Below are positions 15,773 through 24,767 of a stretch of DNA of 64,000 bases, one piece after another. Every line of letters starts with the position of its first letter. Positions within the stretch are counted from its first letter, which is position 1. The position numbers and the translations under genes are program-made. Source of the DNA: Brevibacterium atlanticum (GTDB taxonomy: Bacteria; Actinomycetota; Actinomycetes; Actinomycetales; Brevibacteriaceae). The stretch covers positions 186,001 through 250,000 of the forward strand of contig NZ_CP050152.1 in NCBI RefSeq assembly GCF_011617245.1, in the 5' to 3' direction. The notes below the pieces were generated by a model. That model was not told where the DNA came from, searched no databases, and saw only the letters and a program-made list of their open reading frames with translations.

Positions 15773-16926
15773 TGACCCAGACGATCGACCAGACCGCCGA
15801 GGCGGTGCCCGGTTCCGCCGGGACGAACTCCGCCGAGGCGGCCGCGGCCTCCCAGCCGGCTGATGGGTCCTCCCGTTCACGCTTCTACCCGCTGACCGTG
15901 AAGTCCGTCGACCACCTCACCGAGGATTCGGCGGCAGTGACCTTCGACGTGCCCGCCGAGTATGCCGAACTCTTCGACTTCGCCGCCGGACAGTCGCTGA
16001 CACTGCGCCGCGTCATCGACGGCGCCGAGCACCGCCGCACGTATTCGATCTGCGCCCCGGCCGGAGCCGATCCGCGCATCGGTGTCCGGGAGGTTCCCGA
16101 AGGCCTTTTCTCCCTGTGGCTGGTCAACGAGGTCCGACCCGGTGACGTCATCGAGGTGCAGCCGCCCTCGGGCAGCTTCCGCGCCGACCCCGACCAGGGC
16201 GGACGCCACCTGTGCATCGCCGCCGGATCCGGCATCACCCCGATGCTCTCGATCGCCTCGACTGTGCTGTCCAACCCGGATGCGTCGGTGACCCTGCTCT
16301 ACGGCAATCGGAAGACGAACACCGTGATGTTCGCCGAGGAGCTCGCCGACCTCAAGGACGCCCGCAACCAGCAGCTCGATCTCGTCCACGTGCTCTCCCG
16401 CGAACCGCGCGAGGTCGAACTCTTCTCCGGCCGCCTCGACGAGGACAAACTGCGCCAACTGCTGTCGGCCATCGTCCCGATCGGCAGCATGGACCACGTG
16501 TGGCTGTGCGGGCCCTTCGGCATGTTGAACGACGCCCGCAAGGTCCTCGCCGAATTCGACGTGCCCAAGGAAGCCATCCACTTCGAACTCTTCTACGTCG
16601 ACGAACCGCCACCGGAAGTCGTCCACGCGGACAAGGTCGTCGAGGGCGCCACCAGCGACGTCACGGTCGTGCTCGACGGACGCAGGACCACCTCGGCGAT
16701 GTCGCAGGGCAAAACCATCCTCGATTCCGCCCAGGAATCCCGGTCGGATCTGCCGTTCGCCTGCAAGGGCGGAGTGTGCGGAACCTGCCGCGCGAAGATC
16801 TGCGGCGGTGAGGTCAACATGGTCCGCAACTACGCCCTCGAAGACGCCGAGGTGGAGGCGAACTTCGTCCTCACCTGCCAGACGTTCCCCGTCAGCGACG
16901 AGGTCACGGTCGACTTCGACTCCTGA
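15772..16926 (+). CDS. paaE: PaaE, NADPH-dependent reductase of phenylacetyl-CoA epoxidase
   Basis: A 384-residue reductase. Residues about 35-140 bind FAD (HRRTYSICAPAG), about 140-265 bind NAD(P)H (CIAAGSGITPMLSIA; VWLCGPFGML), and about 295-384 form a plant-type [2Fe-2S] domain (CKGGVCGTCRAKICGG and a distal Cys in FVLTCQ). It passes electrons to PaaA. The first 30 residues are Ala/Ser/Gly-rich with two octamer copies (15795, 15831). The ATG at 15772 overlaps the paaD stop (TGATG) and follows AAGGAG. Confidence 0.95.
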   Translation: MTQTIDQTAEAVPGSAGTNSAEAAAASQPADGSSRSRFYPLTVKSVDHLTEDSAAVTFDVPAEYAELFDFAAGQSLTLRRVIDGAEHRRTYSICAPAGADPRIGVREVPEGLFSLWLVNEVRPGDVIEVQPPSGSFRADPDQGGRHLCIAAGSGITPMLSIASTVLSNPDASVTLLYGNRKTNTVMFAEELADLKDARNQQLDLVHVLSREPREVELFSGRLDEDKLRQLLSAIVPIGSMDHVWLCGPFGMLNDARKVLAEFDVPKEAIHFELFYVDEPPPEVVHADKVVEGATSDVTVVLDGRRTTSAMSQGKTILDSAQESRSDLPFACKGGVCGTCRAKICGGEVNMVRNYALEDAEVEANFVLTCQTFPVSDEVTVDFDS

Positions 16927-17043
16927 AAGACCCCGCCGAGGTGGGGCACCCGCGCCGCGCCGCGGCCCGTCGTACTCGCTAGGGTGGGAACCATCGACAT
17001 CGAACCCCACAGGTCGAACTGCACAACATCACTGAGGAGACCC

Positions 17044-18207
17044 ATGCCCGAGGCATTCATTCTTGACGGACTGCGCACGCCGATCGGCAGGTACGGGGGA
17101 GTGCTCGCTGATCAGCGGCCCGACGACCTCGTAGCGACGACGCTGAAGACCGTCGTCGACCGGTCCGGAATCGACCCGTCCGACATCGACGAGGTCATCC
17201 TCGGCTCGGCGAACCAGGCGGGCGAGGACAACCGCAATATCGCCCGCATGGCCGTGTTGCTGGCCGGGCTGCCCGAAACCGTGCCCGGGTTCACCGTCAA
17301 CCGCCTGTGTGCCTCCGGGATGACCGCGATCACGACCGCGCGGGCGATGATCGCCGCCGGAGACGCCGAGGTGGTCGTGGCCGGGGGAGTCGAATCGATG
17401 ACCCGTGCGCCCTGGGTGAGCGAGAAGCCCTCCCGTGCGTGGTCGAAGCCGGGCCGGAGCTGGGACACCTCGATCGGCTGGCGGTTCACCAACCCGGCCT
17501 TCGACGAGGACACGACCCTGTCGATGCCGCAGACGGCCGAACGCGTCGCCGAGAAATGGAAGCTCACTCGCGATGCCCTCGACGAGTTCGCGTTCAACTC
17601 GCATCAGAAGGCACTGGCCGCGCAGAGTGATGGGAAGTTCGATCCGGAGATCCTCCCCATCGGCGAGGTGACCGCGGACGAAGGACCGCGTGACTCGACT
17701 CTCGAGAAGCTGGGGAAGCTGCGCCCGATCCACGGACCCGGCGGCCTCATCACCGCCGGGAACTCGTCGTCGCTCAATGACGGGGCGGCCGTGACGATCC
17801 TCGTGTCCGAGGACTACGCGAACAAGCACGGACTCAACCCCCGAGCCCGCGTCGTCGCCGGAGCCAACGCCGGAGTCTCCCCGGAGATCATGGGCATCGG
17901 ACCCGTGCCCGCGACCCGCAAGGTCCTCGAGCGCACCGGCTGGTCTGTCGATGACCTCGACGCCGTCGAACTCAACGAGGCCTTCGCCTCCCAGTCCCTG
18001 GCGTGCATCGGCGACCTCGGACTCGACCCGGCGACCGTCAACGGCTTCGGCGGGGCCATCGCACTCGGCCATCCGCTCGGCTGCTCCGGCACCCGCATCA
18101 CGCTGACCCTGCTCAACCGCCTCGAACAGGCGGACGCGAAGAAGGGACTGGCGACCATGTGCGTCGGTGTCGGTCAGGGATCCGCACTGCTGCTGGAGCG
18201 CGCATGA
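17044..18207 (+). CDS. paaJ: 3-oxoadipyl-CoA / 3-oxo-5,6-dehydrosuberyl-CoA thiolase
   Basis: A 387-residue thiolase. Nucleophilic Cys89 is in VNRLCASGMTAIT, the second-site His and Cys are in ALGHPLGCSGTRI, and the C-terminal GxG-type motif is CVGVGQGSALLLE. It would perform both thiolytic steps of the PAA pathway, giving acetyl-CoA and succinyl-CoA. A GAGGAG site lies just upstream of the ATG at 17044. It starts 117 bp after paaE. PcaF of the protocatechuate pathway is close in sequence, but the setting favours PaaJ. Confidence 0.88.
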   Translation: MPEAFILDGLRTPIGRYGGVLADQRPDDLVATTLKTVVDRSGIDPSDIDEVILGSANQAGEDNRNIARMAVLLAGLPETVPGFTVNRLCASGMTAITTARAMIAAGDAEVVVAGGVESMTRAPWVSEKPSRAWSKPGRSWDTSIGWRFTNPAFDEDTTLSMPQTAERVAEKWKLTRDALDEFAFNSHQKALAAQSDGKFDPEILPIGEVTADEGPRDSTLEKLGKLRPIHGPGGLITAGNSSSLNDGAAVTILVSEDYANKHGLNPRARVVAGANAGVSPEIMGIGPVPATRKVLERTGWSVDDLDAVELNEAFASQSLACIGDLGLDPATVNGFGGAIALGHPLGCSGTRITLTLLNRLEQADAKKGLATMCVGVGQGSALLLERA

Positions 18208-19106
18208 GCGCGGGGGACGCCACTCCGAACCGGGGCGACGGTTCAGCACCGAACGGCGGAGCCACCTCGGCGAGTGAAGGCGGCACCTCACCGCTGCTCA
18301 TCGAACGGCTGCCCGACCGGACGATCATCCGGCTCAACCGGCCCGAGGTGCGCAACGCCATCGACCTGAACACGGTCGAGGCCCTCCACGCCGTGTGCGC
18401 TGAGTTGGAGGCCGAACCCAAGGTCACGATCATCACCGGCTCGAACGGTGTCTTCGCCGCCGGTGCCGACATCTCTCAGATGCGCAATCGGGGTCGGGAA
18501 GAGGCTCTGGCAGGGATCAATTCGAAGATCTTCGCCCGCATCCACGACCTGCCGATGCCCGTCATCGCACTCGTCGAAGGCTACGCACTGGGCGGCGGGG
18601 CAGAACTCGCCTTCGCCGCGGACTTCCGCATCGGCACCCCGACGACGAAGATCGGCAATCCCGAACCCGGACTCGGCATCATCGCCTCTGCCGGTGCCGC
18701 CTGGCGTTTGCGCGAGCTCATCGGCGAGCCTCGGGCCAAGGAGATCCTGCTCGCCGGTCGGACGCTGCAGGCCGAAGAGGCCAAGGCCATCGGCCTGCTC
18801 AACGACGTCGTCGACCCCGAGGATCTCGAACTCGCCGGGCGGGCACTGGCCGACCGGATCGCGAACTTTGCTCCCCTGGCCGTGCGGCTGAGCAAATCCG
18901 CGTTCCACGCGCCCCGCGAGGCCCACCCGCTCATCGATAACGTAGCGCAGGCCGTGCTCTTCGAAACCGAGGAGAAGTACGCCCGCATGGACGCTTTCCT
19001 CGCGAAGAGGGAGGCGAAGAAGCGCGCGAAGGCCGAAGCAGTGGCGACCGAAGCGATGGATCAGCAGCGCGAACCCAGCACCGATGAGAGAGGCAGCACC
19101 GAATGA
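18204..19106 (+). CDS. paaF: Enoyl-CoA hydratase, PaaF-like
   Basis: A 300-residue crotonase-fold protein. The oxyanion and catalytic regions are GVFAAGADISQM, EGYALGGGAELAFAADFRIG and GNPEPGLGI, whose Glu corresponds to the second catalytic Glu of hydratases. Probable role: hydration of 2,3-dehydroadipyl-CoA. The first 28 residues are Gly/Ser/Asn-rich with an octamer at 18265, and the C-terminus is Lys/Glu-rich (KREAKKRAKAEAVATEA). It overlaps the thiolase stop (ATGA). Confidence 0.85.
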   Translation: MSAGDATPNRGDGSAPNGGATSASEGGTSPLLIERLPDRTIIRLNRPEVRNAIDLNTVEALHAVCAELEAEPKVTIITGSNGVFAAGADISQMRNRGREEALAGINSKIFARIHDLPMPVIALVEGYALGGGAELAFAADFRIGTPTTKIGNPEPGLGIIASAGAAWRLRELIGEPRAKEILLAGRTLQAEEAKAIGLLNDVVDPEDLELAGRALADRIANFAPLAVRLSKSAFHAPREAHPLIDNVAQAVLFETEEKYARMDAFLAKREAKKRAKAEAVATEAMDQQREPSTDERGSTE

Positions 19107-19960
19107 GCGAGACCGATACCGCAGCCACCCCGGCCCCGCGCGTGCCCGACGTCGTCGGCGTCTACGGCGGCGGACGGATGGGTGCGGGCATCGCGCACGC
19201 CTTCGCCACCGCCGGCGCGCGCGTCATCGTCATCGAGAGCACCGAAGACACCGTGGCCGCGGCCAGACAGCGCATCGACGCTTCCATTGAGAAGTCGCAG
19301 TCCAAAGGCATCGACGTGCCCGGCTCCGTCGTCGTCGATCGCGACCCCACCCTGCTCGATGAGGCGCTCCTCGTCGTCGAAGCCGTGCCCGAGAACGTCG
19401 AGCTCAAGCAGGAGGTGCTCGCCGGCATCGCGAAGCACGCACCGGCCGCGAGCATCGCCACGAACACCTCGGCATTGTCGATCGACGAACTCGCTGCAGC
19501 CCTGCCCAGGCCGCAGGCCCTCATCGGGCTCCACTTCTTCAACCCGGTTCCCGTCTCCGAACTCGTCGAGGTCGTCGTCGGCACCCACACCGACACCCGC
19601 CTCGTCGAGGTCGCCAGGGGATGGGTGGCAGGACTGGGGAAGACGGCGATCACGGTCAAGGACTCACCCGGATTCGCCTCCTCACGCCTCGGCGTGGCCC
19701 TGGCGCTCGAGGCCATGCGGATGGTCGAGGACGGCGTCGCCAGTGCCGACGACATCGACCGTGCCATGACCCTGGGTTACCGGCACCCGGCCGGACCGCT
19801 GACGACCACGGACATCGTCGGTCTCGATGTGCGATTGGGCATCGCCGAGCACCTGACCGAAGAGCTCGGATCCCGTTTCGCGCCCCCGCAGATCCTCAGG
19901 GACAAGGTCGCGGCCGGGGAACTCGGGCGGAAGTCCGGGAAGGGCTTCTACACTTGGTGA
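19103..19960 (+). CDS. paaH: 3-hydroxyacyl-CoA dehydrogenase, PaaH-like
   Basis: A 285-residue NAD-dependent enzyme. The Rossmann motif is VYGGGRMGAGIAHAFATAGA at about residue 15, the catalytic His-Glu pair region is ALIGLHFFNPVPVSELVEVV, and the C-terminal domain includes DSPGFASSRLGVALALEAMRMVEDG (in part). It oxidises 3-hydroxyadipyl-CoA. The length is that of single-domain PaaH/HbdA enzymes. It overlaps paaF by 4 bp. Confidence 0.88.
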   Translation: MSETDTAATPAPRVPDVVGVYGGGRMGAGIAHAFATAGARVIVIESTEDTVAAARQRIDASIEKSQSKGIDVPGSVVVDRDPTLLDEALLVVEAVPENVELKQEVLAGIAKHAPAASIATNTSALSIDELAAALPRPQALIGLHFFNPVPVSELVEVVVGTHTDTRLVEVARGWVAGLGKTAITVKDSPGFASSRLGVALALEAMRMVEDGVASADDIDRAMTLGYRHPAGPLTTTDIVGLDVRLGIAEHLTEELGSRFAPPQILRDKVAAGELGRKSGKGFYTW

Positions 19961-20049
19961 CACCCCGATAGCTGCGCTGACGAGCCAGCACGGGCCGCCT
20001 CGGCGCTCGTGACACGACATCGCCTGACAGGACACGCAAAGGAGCACCC

Positions 20050-20826
20050 ATGACCGACATCCAGCTGAAGAACCGCGGCCAGATCGCCGAGATCATCCTC
20101 GACGGCCCGGAGTCCCGCAACGCCCTCGACGCGGACAACCTCCGCGACATCGCCGCAGCCGTGGCGAAGGTCGCCGAGGCGATCCCGAACGTCCGCGTGC
20201 TCCTCATCCGCGGTGAGGGCACAGTCTTCAGCTCCGGCCGAGACATCTCCAACGTCGACGTCGAGACCGATGACGCCCACGCGTTCCTCGCCGAGACCTT
20301 CGCTCCTGTCTTCCAATCGATCCGGGCCCTGCCGATCCCGGTCATCGCGCAGGTCCAGGGTGCCGCGCTCGGATTGGGCTTCGGCATCGCCGCGGCCGCT
20401 GACATCATCTTCGCCGCCGATGACGCGAAGTTCGGCTCCCCGTTCGCCGCGATCGGCGCGATGCTCGACTCCGGCGCCCACCACGTGTTCCTCGACCGGG
20501 TCGGCTACCACCGGACGATGGACCTCATCGTCACCGGTGATTTCATGACCGGCGCCGAGGCGGCCGCCACCGGGATCGTCTCCCGCGCGGTCCCAGCTGC
20601 GGAGCTGGCCGAATTCGTCGAGTCGAAGCTGGAGAAGATCGTCACCGGTCCTGCCGAGGCGTTCGCGATGGAGAAGGGCTTCGTGCAGAAGCTCGCCGAC
20701 GACCGTCCGAGCCTCGCCGAGGTGCTCGCCGAGGAAGCCGCGCTGCAGGAATCGGCCCGCCAGACACCGGACTACGCTGAAGGATTCCGCGCCTTCCAGG
20801 AGCGGCGGTCACCGAACTTCGAGTGA
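20050..20826 (+). CDS. paaG: PaaG-like 1,2-epoxyphenylacetyl-CoA isomerase / enoyl-CoA isomerase
   Basis: A 258-residue crotonase-fold protein. The oxyanion segment GTVFSSGRDISNV and the segment QGAALGLGFGIAAAADIIFAA precede AIGAMLDSGAHHVF, where the Asp corresponds to the single catalytic Asp of PaaG, and no hydratase Glu is obvious. Role by family and context: isomerisation of the ring epoxide to oxepin-CoA, plus later double-bond shifts. AAAGGAG stands before the ATG at 20050. It is the last paa gene of the plus-strand run. Confidence 0.82.
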   Translation: MTDIQLKNRGQIAEIILDGPESRNALDADNLRDIAAAVAKVAEAIPNVRVLLIRGEGTVFSSGRDISNVDVETDDAHAFLAETFAPVFQSIRALPIPVIAQVQGAALGLGFGIAAAADIIFAADDAKFGSPFAAIGAMLDSGAHHVFLDRVGYHRTMDLIVTGDFMTGAEAAATGIVSRAVPAAELAEFVESKLEKIVTGPAEAFAMEKGFVQKLADDRPSLAEVLAEEAALQESARQTPDYAEGFRAFQERRSPNFE

Positions 20827-20839
20827 GGCGCGGCGGGTC

Positions 20840-21670
20840 TCAGTCCGCTTGCGCCGCTTCGCCCTCTGGTCTGTCGGCGGCCTCGGCGTCGCGAGTGCGC
20901 TTCCACCGGCGCACGGTGATGATCGTCAGCGTGATGACCAGCGCCCACGAGATTCCGACGGCGACGCCGTGGACGATCGTCGGCGCCCCGATGAAGGCTC
21001 CGACGGCGACGAGCGAGAGCTGACCCGGCAGGGATGAGATGACTGTGGCGGTGAGGAACGTGCGATTGTCGATGCCGAGCGCCCCGCTGCCGTAGTTGAC
21101 CGGCCAGTAAGGGAATCCCGGCATGAGGCGCAGGGCGCACACCGCATAGAAGCCGCCGCCGGTGAGCCGGGACTCGACGGATTCGGCATGCGATCCGAGC
21201 AGCTTCATCACCGTGTCCCGCCCGAGGGCCCGAGCGATCCAGTACCCGCCCCAGCAGCCGAGGACGACGCCGATCATCGACCACAGTGTGCCGAAGGGCA
21301 GCCCGTAGATCAGACCCCCAGCGGTGGCCATGATCGTCACCGGGATGGGGGTGGCGGCGACGAGTGCATAGATGAGGATGAAGACGCCGAAGCCCCAGAA
21401 GCCGGCGGCCGCAATATCCTTCTGGAGTACATCGATCGAGGGCAGACGCACGTTGAAGACAGCCCAGACTGCGGCCAGCACAGCCAGGCCGAGCGCGATG
21501 TTGCGCAGGATCGTCGGCCAGTCGAGGCGGGATCGTCTCCCGCCCGCGTCGTCGTCGGATGCGGCGAGGATGTGGGTGGCGTCGGCGGGGGAGGCGTCGG
21601 ATTCGCGGGCAGGCGAAGCCTCGGAGCGTGAACGGCGCTTCGATGCTGAGGGTTCGTCGTGTCCGGGCAT
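20840..21670 (-). CDS. TVP38/TMEM64 (VTT/DedA superfamily) membrane protein
   Basis: A 276-residue integral membrane protein. After about 50 hydrophilic residues come five or six hydrophobic segments. The VTT domain is visible as LIYGLPFGTLWSMIGVVLG and RLMPGFPYWPVNYGSGALG, where the R-x2-P-G-x-P and Asn-Tyr-Gly positions are family signatures. VTT proteins act as lipid scramblases or are needed for membrane homeostasis; the role here is unknown. It is convergent with paaG, with a gap of only 13 bp. Confidence 0.85.
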   Translation of the reverse strand: MPGHDEPSASKRRSRSEASPARESDASPADATHILAASDDDAGGRRSRLDWPTILRNIALGLAVLAAVWAVFNVRLPSIDVLQKDIAAAGFWGFGVFILIYALVAATPIPVTIMATAGGLIYGLPFGTLWSMIGVVLGCWGGYWIARALGRDTVMKLLGSHAESVESRLTGGGFYAVCALRLMPGFPYWPVNYGSGALGIDNRTFLTATVISSLPGQLSLVAVGAFIGAPTIVHGVAVGISWALVITLTIITVRRWKRTRDAEAADRPEGEAAQAD

Positions 21671-21723
21671 GGACCGATCCTACGTCCGAACAGGAGCGCG
21701 ACGGCAATCCGCGGAACGCGACT

Positions 21724-21758
21724 CGGCCCCCGCCTGCAGGGAGGGCAGGCGAGGGCCG
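21724..21758 (-). terminator. Rho-independent-type hairpin after the HtrA-like gene
   Basis: CGGCCCCCGCCTGC at 21724-21737 pairs with GCAGGCGAGGGCCG at 21745-21758, with one mismatch in 14 and a 7-base loop. It lies about 45 bp beyond the stop of the minus-strand protease gene. Confidence 0.7.
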
Positions 21759-21802
21759 AAACGTCGAGGGACCGGACCGGAAACGGACCGTGTGAGCAGG
21801 GC

Positions 21803-23257
21803 TCAGGCGGCGGGGCCCTCGGCGAGAGTCACCTTCGCGGTGTGGGACTGATCGTCCGCATCCGTCCAGGTCAGGGACACCTTGTCGCCGGGCTTGTGCT
21901 CGGCGATGGCCTCGGAGAGGGCGGTGCCGTCGGTGATCTGCGTCGAGTCGATCTTCGTGATCGTGTCACCGGCACTCAGCCCAGCCTCGGCGGCGGGGGT
22001 GTCCTCGTAGACCCCGGCGACGACCGCGCCCTCAGTGCTCGTAGTCCCGGATTGGCCGTACTGCCCGTCCGCGCTGCCCTGGCCGTACTGACCCTGCTGG
22101 CTCCGCTGGTCGGATTGGCCGACGCCGATGCCGAGGAAGGCCGGGTAGCCGAGCGTGTTCGTGCTCGTCTGCTCGCCGGCGATGATCGATTCGGCTGTGG
22201 TCAGCGCGGTCTCGATCGGGATAGCATAGCCGGTGACCTGCGCGGTTCCGGACGAGGCCGCGGTGTTCATGCCGACGACCTCTCCCTCGTCATCGAGCAG
22301 TGCCCCGCCCGAATCGCCGGAGACGATATCGGCCTGGACCTCGATCATGTCGCCCAGCGTCTCCGAATCCTCTGTGCCCTGCGCGGTCGTGGTGACCGAA
22401 GCGCCGAGGTCGCTGACCGATCCGTCCGCGGCCATCAGCTGCCCGCTGCCCTCGGAATTGCCGACGGCGGTGATGTCGTCGCCGACCTGCACATCGTCAT
22501 CGTCGATCGTGGCCGTCTGCAGGTTCGATGCGTCCTTGAGCTTGAGCACGGCGACGTCCTTCGACGAATCCGAGCCGACGACGCTGGCCTCGTAGGTCTT
22601 GCCGGTCGTGGCCACGGTGACGGCGATCTTCGTGGAATCGGCGATGACGTGGTTGTTCGTCAGCACCAGACCGTCCTTGCTCAGCACCATGCCGGTGCCG
22701 GCCGCCTCGGCGTTCTCATAGCCGAGCTGGGTGTCGATGAGGACGACGCCGGTGGACTCCTTCTCACTCGCCGCGGTGGCATCCTGCTGGGTCGAACCGT
22801 CGCTGCCCTGGCCGGTGTCGGGGGACTGGGAGCCGCCGCCCGGGGTGGTGCCGCCGGAGTATCCGCCCTGACTGTCGCCGCCCTGTTCGCCGTTGCCCTG
22901 TCCGAGGTTCGGTGACTGTGTGCCGTTCTGACCGTTGCCGGCCTGGCTGCCGCCGCCCTGGCTGCCGCCGCCCTGGCTGGGGTCGGTCGGCTGACCGGTG
23001 AAGGGGATGGCCGACTGGGCGGTGCCGGCCGCGACCGTGCGGGCGTGGGTGGCTGCGACGGCGGGCAGACCGGCGGCCGTTCCGAGGCCGAGTGCCAGTG
23101 CCGCTGCCGCTCCGGTCACTGCCAAGGCGAGTCGACGCCTGCGGGGGCGGGATCGGGTGACGGCTGCTGCCGTCGTCTCGGTGCCGTATGCGTTCTCACC
23201 GTTGTGCCCAGCGCCGGTCGCCTCGTGTGCTGACCTCGTGCGCTTCGACTCGTTCAT
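21803..23257 (-). CDS. HtrA/DegP-like trypsin-family serine protease with PDZ domain
   Basis: 484 residues: a cytoplasmic N-terminus, one transmembrane segment (LALAVTGAAAALALGLGTAA, about residues 43-65), a long Gly/Gln/Ser-rich linker, the protease domain (about 165-390) and a C-terminal PDZ domain (about 400-480). The catalytic triad is His203 (LTNNHVIA), Asp234 (KDVAVLKL) and Ser316 (SGDSGGALL). A second Gln/Gly/Ser-rich loop lies between protease and PDZ. Known role: extracytoplasmic protein quality control. The AAAGG-like site lies upstream of the ATG at 23257. Confidence 0.92.
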   Translation of the reverse strand: MNESKRTRSAHEATGAGHNGENAYGTETTAAAVTRSRPRRRRLALAVTGAAAALALGLGTAAGLPAVAATHARTVAAGTAQSAIPFTGQPTDPSQGGGSQGGGSQAGNGQNGTQSPNLGQGNGEQGGDSQGGYSGGTTPGGGSQSPDTGQGSDGSTQQDATAASEKESTGVVLIDTQLGYENAEAAGTGMVLSKDGLVLTNNHVIADSTKIAVTVATTGKTYEASVVGSDSSKDVAVLKLKDASNLQTATIDDDDVQVGDDITAVGNSEGSGQLMAADGSVSDLGASVTTTAQGTEDSETLGDMIEVQADIVSGDSGGALLDDEGEVVGMNTAASSGTAQVTGYAIPIETALTTAESIIAGEQTSTNTLGYPAFLGIGVGQSDQRSQQGQYGQGSADGQYGQSGTTSTEGAVVAGVYEDTPAAEAGLSAGDTITKIDSTQITDGTALSEAIAEHKPGDKVSLTWTDADDQSHTAKVTLAEGPAA

Positions 23258-23431
23258 GGTCTGTGCCTTTCTCCATTCTGCGGAAGTGCTCTGTGATTCC
23301 TATTGAGTACCCGCACGCTGTGGCCAGGCTGTGGCGCAGCTGGAGCGAAGCTTCGACTTTGTCAGTCGCAGGCTGAGAGAGGTGAGACCGGCTCTGGAAG
23401 GGACGGTCGGTCGAGCGGTCCGGGGACCGGC

Positions 23432-24040
23432 TCAGGCGACCGTGACGATGATGCCGATGGCCACTCCGATGTAGAAGAGGTTGACGGAGAGGATGAAGAT
23501 GCGTTCGGAGATGCCGAAGACCTTCGGGCGCAGCTTCTTGAGAATGAGAACCACGACGCTCACCACCAGGGAGACCAGAGCGATCCAAGCGATGACGCTC
23601 AGCGTGCTCGCCAGCCACGCGGGCCCGGAGTAAGTGAAGAGCCTGGTGAAGTTGCCCATGCACGCATAGCTGATGGCGAACCATGCGATGGCCAGGAGGT
23701 AGTGGAGGCGGCCGATGGTCGTGAGCTTCTCACCCTCGATGTCGGTGGGAACGAGCGGCAGAGCGATGAAGATGAGTGCGAGTGCGGCAAGGGCGATCGT
23801 CACTCCGGTGACGTCTCGCCAGTGGGGGAGGCCGAGCGCGACGGCGACGGCGAGGACGGCCCAGAATGCGGCGGTCAGCCACGTCATCGTGCTGCTCAGG
23901 CGGCGGGTGGGCCCGACCGCATAGTCGCTGACGGCATGGCCGACGATCGTGTAACCGCTGGGGACGAGGTGGAGGGCGATGAACACGCCGAGGCGGGCGA
24001 GGCCGAGGACGAGGGCGGCGACGGCGAGGACAGTGGTCAT
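23432..24040 (-). CDS. DUF998 family integral membrane protein
   Basis: 202 residues with about six hydrophobic helices. The segment VGHAVSDYAVGPTRRLSSTMTW and the loop LVPTDIEGEKLTTIGRLHYLLA match the DUF998 family, in which the Asp and the G-x-LH position are conserved. The function of the family is unknown. The ATG at 24040 overlaps the stop of the upstream MarR-like reading frame (ATGA), so the two formed one operon, but that regulator is now broken. Confidence 0.8.
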   Translation of the reverse strand: MTTVLAVAALVLGLARLGVFIALHLVPSGYTIVGHAVSDYAVGPTRRLSSTMTWLTAAFWAVLAVAVALGLPHWRDVTGVTIALAALALIFIALPLVPTDIEGEKLTTIGRLHYLLAIAWFAISYACMGNFTRLFTYSGPAWLASTLSVIAWIALVSLVVSVVVLILKKLRPKVFGISERIFILSVNLFYIGVAIGIIVTVA

Positions 24041-24432
24041 GAGTTCTCCTGAGACTGAGGTGCATCGGTGGGCCGAGAGGCAGCGGGAGTGCGGATGGTG
24101 CGGACCTCGTCGTGGAGGTCCCTGATCGTGGAGGCGAGCGAGTTCGGGTCGAGGCCGATCGCGAGGGCATTGTCGTCGAGGGAGTGTCCGAGCAGCCGCG
24201 CGCAGTGCGCGCTCTTGTCCTCCCCCGCCGAGGTGAGGCGCAGCTCCCGACGATTGCCGGATCCCGGTGTCGCCGCGTTGGTGATGAGACCGTCGGCCAG
24301 CAGCGCCTTGACGATTCCGGACCCGGCCGCCTCGGTGACGCCGAGCGACTTCGACAGCGTGCGTCCGGTGATGCCGGGGTGCTGACCGAGGATGACGAGA
24401 GCGACGTACTGGTTGTAGGTCAGTCCCTCGAT
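24037..24432 (-). pseudogene. 5'-truncated MarR-family regulator
   Basis: A reading frame of 131 codons begins IEGLTYNQYVALVILGQHPG and contains a winged helix (ITGRTLSKSLGVTEAAGSGIVK, read in parts; LLADGLITNAATPGSGNRRELRL; LTSAGEDKSA), as in MarR proteins. Directly upstream is an in-frame TAA at 24433-24435 and, further up, a TAG. There is no ATG, GTG or TTG in the whole frame, so it cannot be translated as it stands. The missing part is the N-terminal dimerisation helix. The break lies about 30 bp from a terminator hairpin, suggesting loss by deletion. The stop overlaps the DUF998 start. Confidence 0.8.
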
Positions 24433-24462
24433 TTACAGCAGGTCGGGATCGACAGCAAACTA

Positions 24463-24504
24463 CCGATCCCCGGCAGAACCGCTCTCGGTTCTGCCGGGGA
24501 TCGG
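24463..24504 (-). terminator. Strong terminator hairpin after the OFA transporter operon
   Basis: CCGATCCCCGGCAGAACC (24463-24480) and GGTTCTGCCGGGGATCGG (24487-24504) are perfect 18-bp arms around a 6-base loop. On the minus strand a TAGTTTG stretch follows. It ends transcripts of the small-subunit gene at 24580. Confidence 0.85.
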
Positions 24505-24579
24505 AGCCTGCCCGCGGCGAAGACCGCGCGTGGACGGCTGCGCGGGGCCGCCTCGGCGAGGGTCTTATCGTGGGGTGTC

Positions 24580-24750
24580 TCAGCCGGTGAAGATTGCGAC
24601 GGCCTTGACGACGGTGAGAATCAGTCCCCAGGCGAGGCCGCCGACCACGACGACGGTCAGACTCGTGCCGACGGCTTTGTAGGCGCCGCCGACCGGGGAC
24701 TGCGGTGAACCGGATTCGGGGACGTGGGCGATGGGGGTGGAGTCATTCAT
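24580..24750 (-). CDS. MFS transporter small subunit-like single-helix protein
   Basis: A 56-residue protein starting MNDSTPIAHVPE, with one transmembrane helix at about residues 31-54 (LTVVVVGGLAWGLILTVVKA). GGAAGG precedes the ATG. It begins 18 bp after the stop of the OFA-family transporter at 24768-26138 and shares its terminator. Small single-span proteins in this position are annotated in other actinobacteria as small subunits of OFA-type MFS carriers; the interaction itself is inferred. Confidence 0.75.
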   Translation of the reverse strand: MNDSTPIAHVPESGSPQSPVGGAYKAVGTSLTVVVVGGLAWGLILTVVKAVAIFTG

Positions 24751-24767
24751 TGTCTGAGACCCTTCCT

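Noticed and set aside
16934..16946. Short GC stem after paaE as a terminator
   Set aside because: Only a few pairs (CCCC/GGGG) around an octamer copy, without a T run; transcription probably continues into the thiolase gene.
20772..21707. Minus-strand open frame overlapping the VTT gene
   Set aside because: Arg/His-rich out-of-frame translation; the VTT frame has hydrophobic helices and family motifs.
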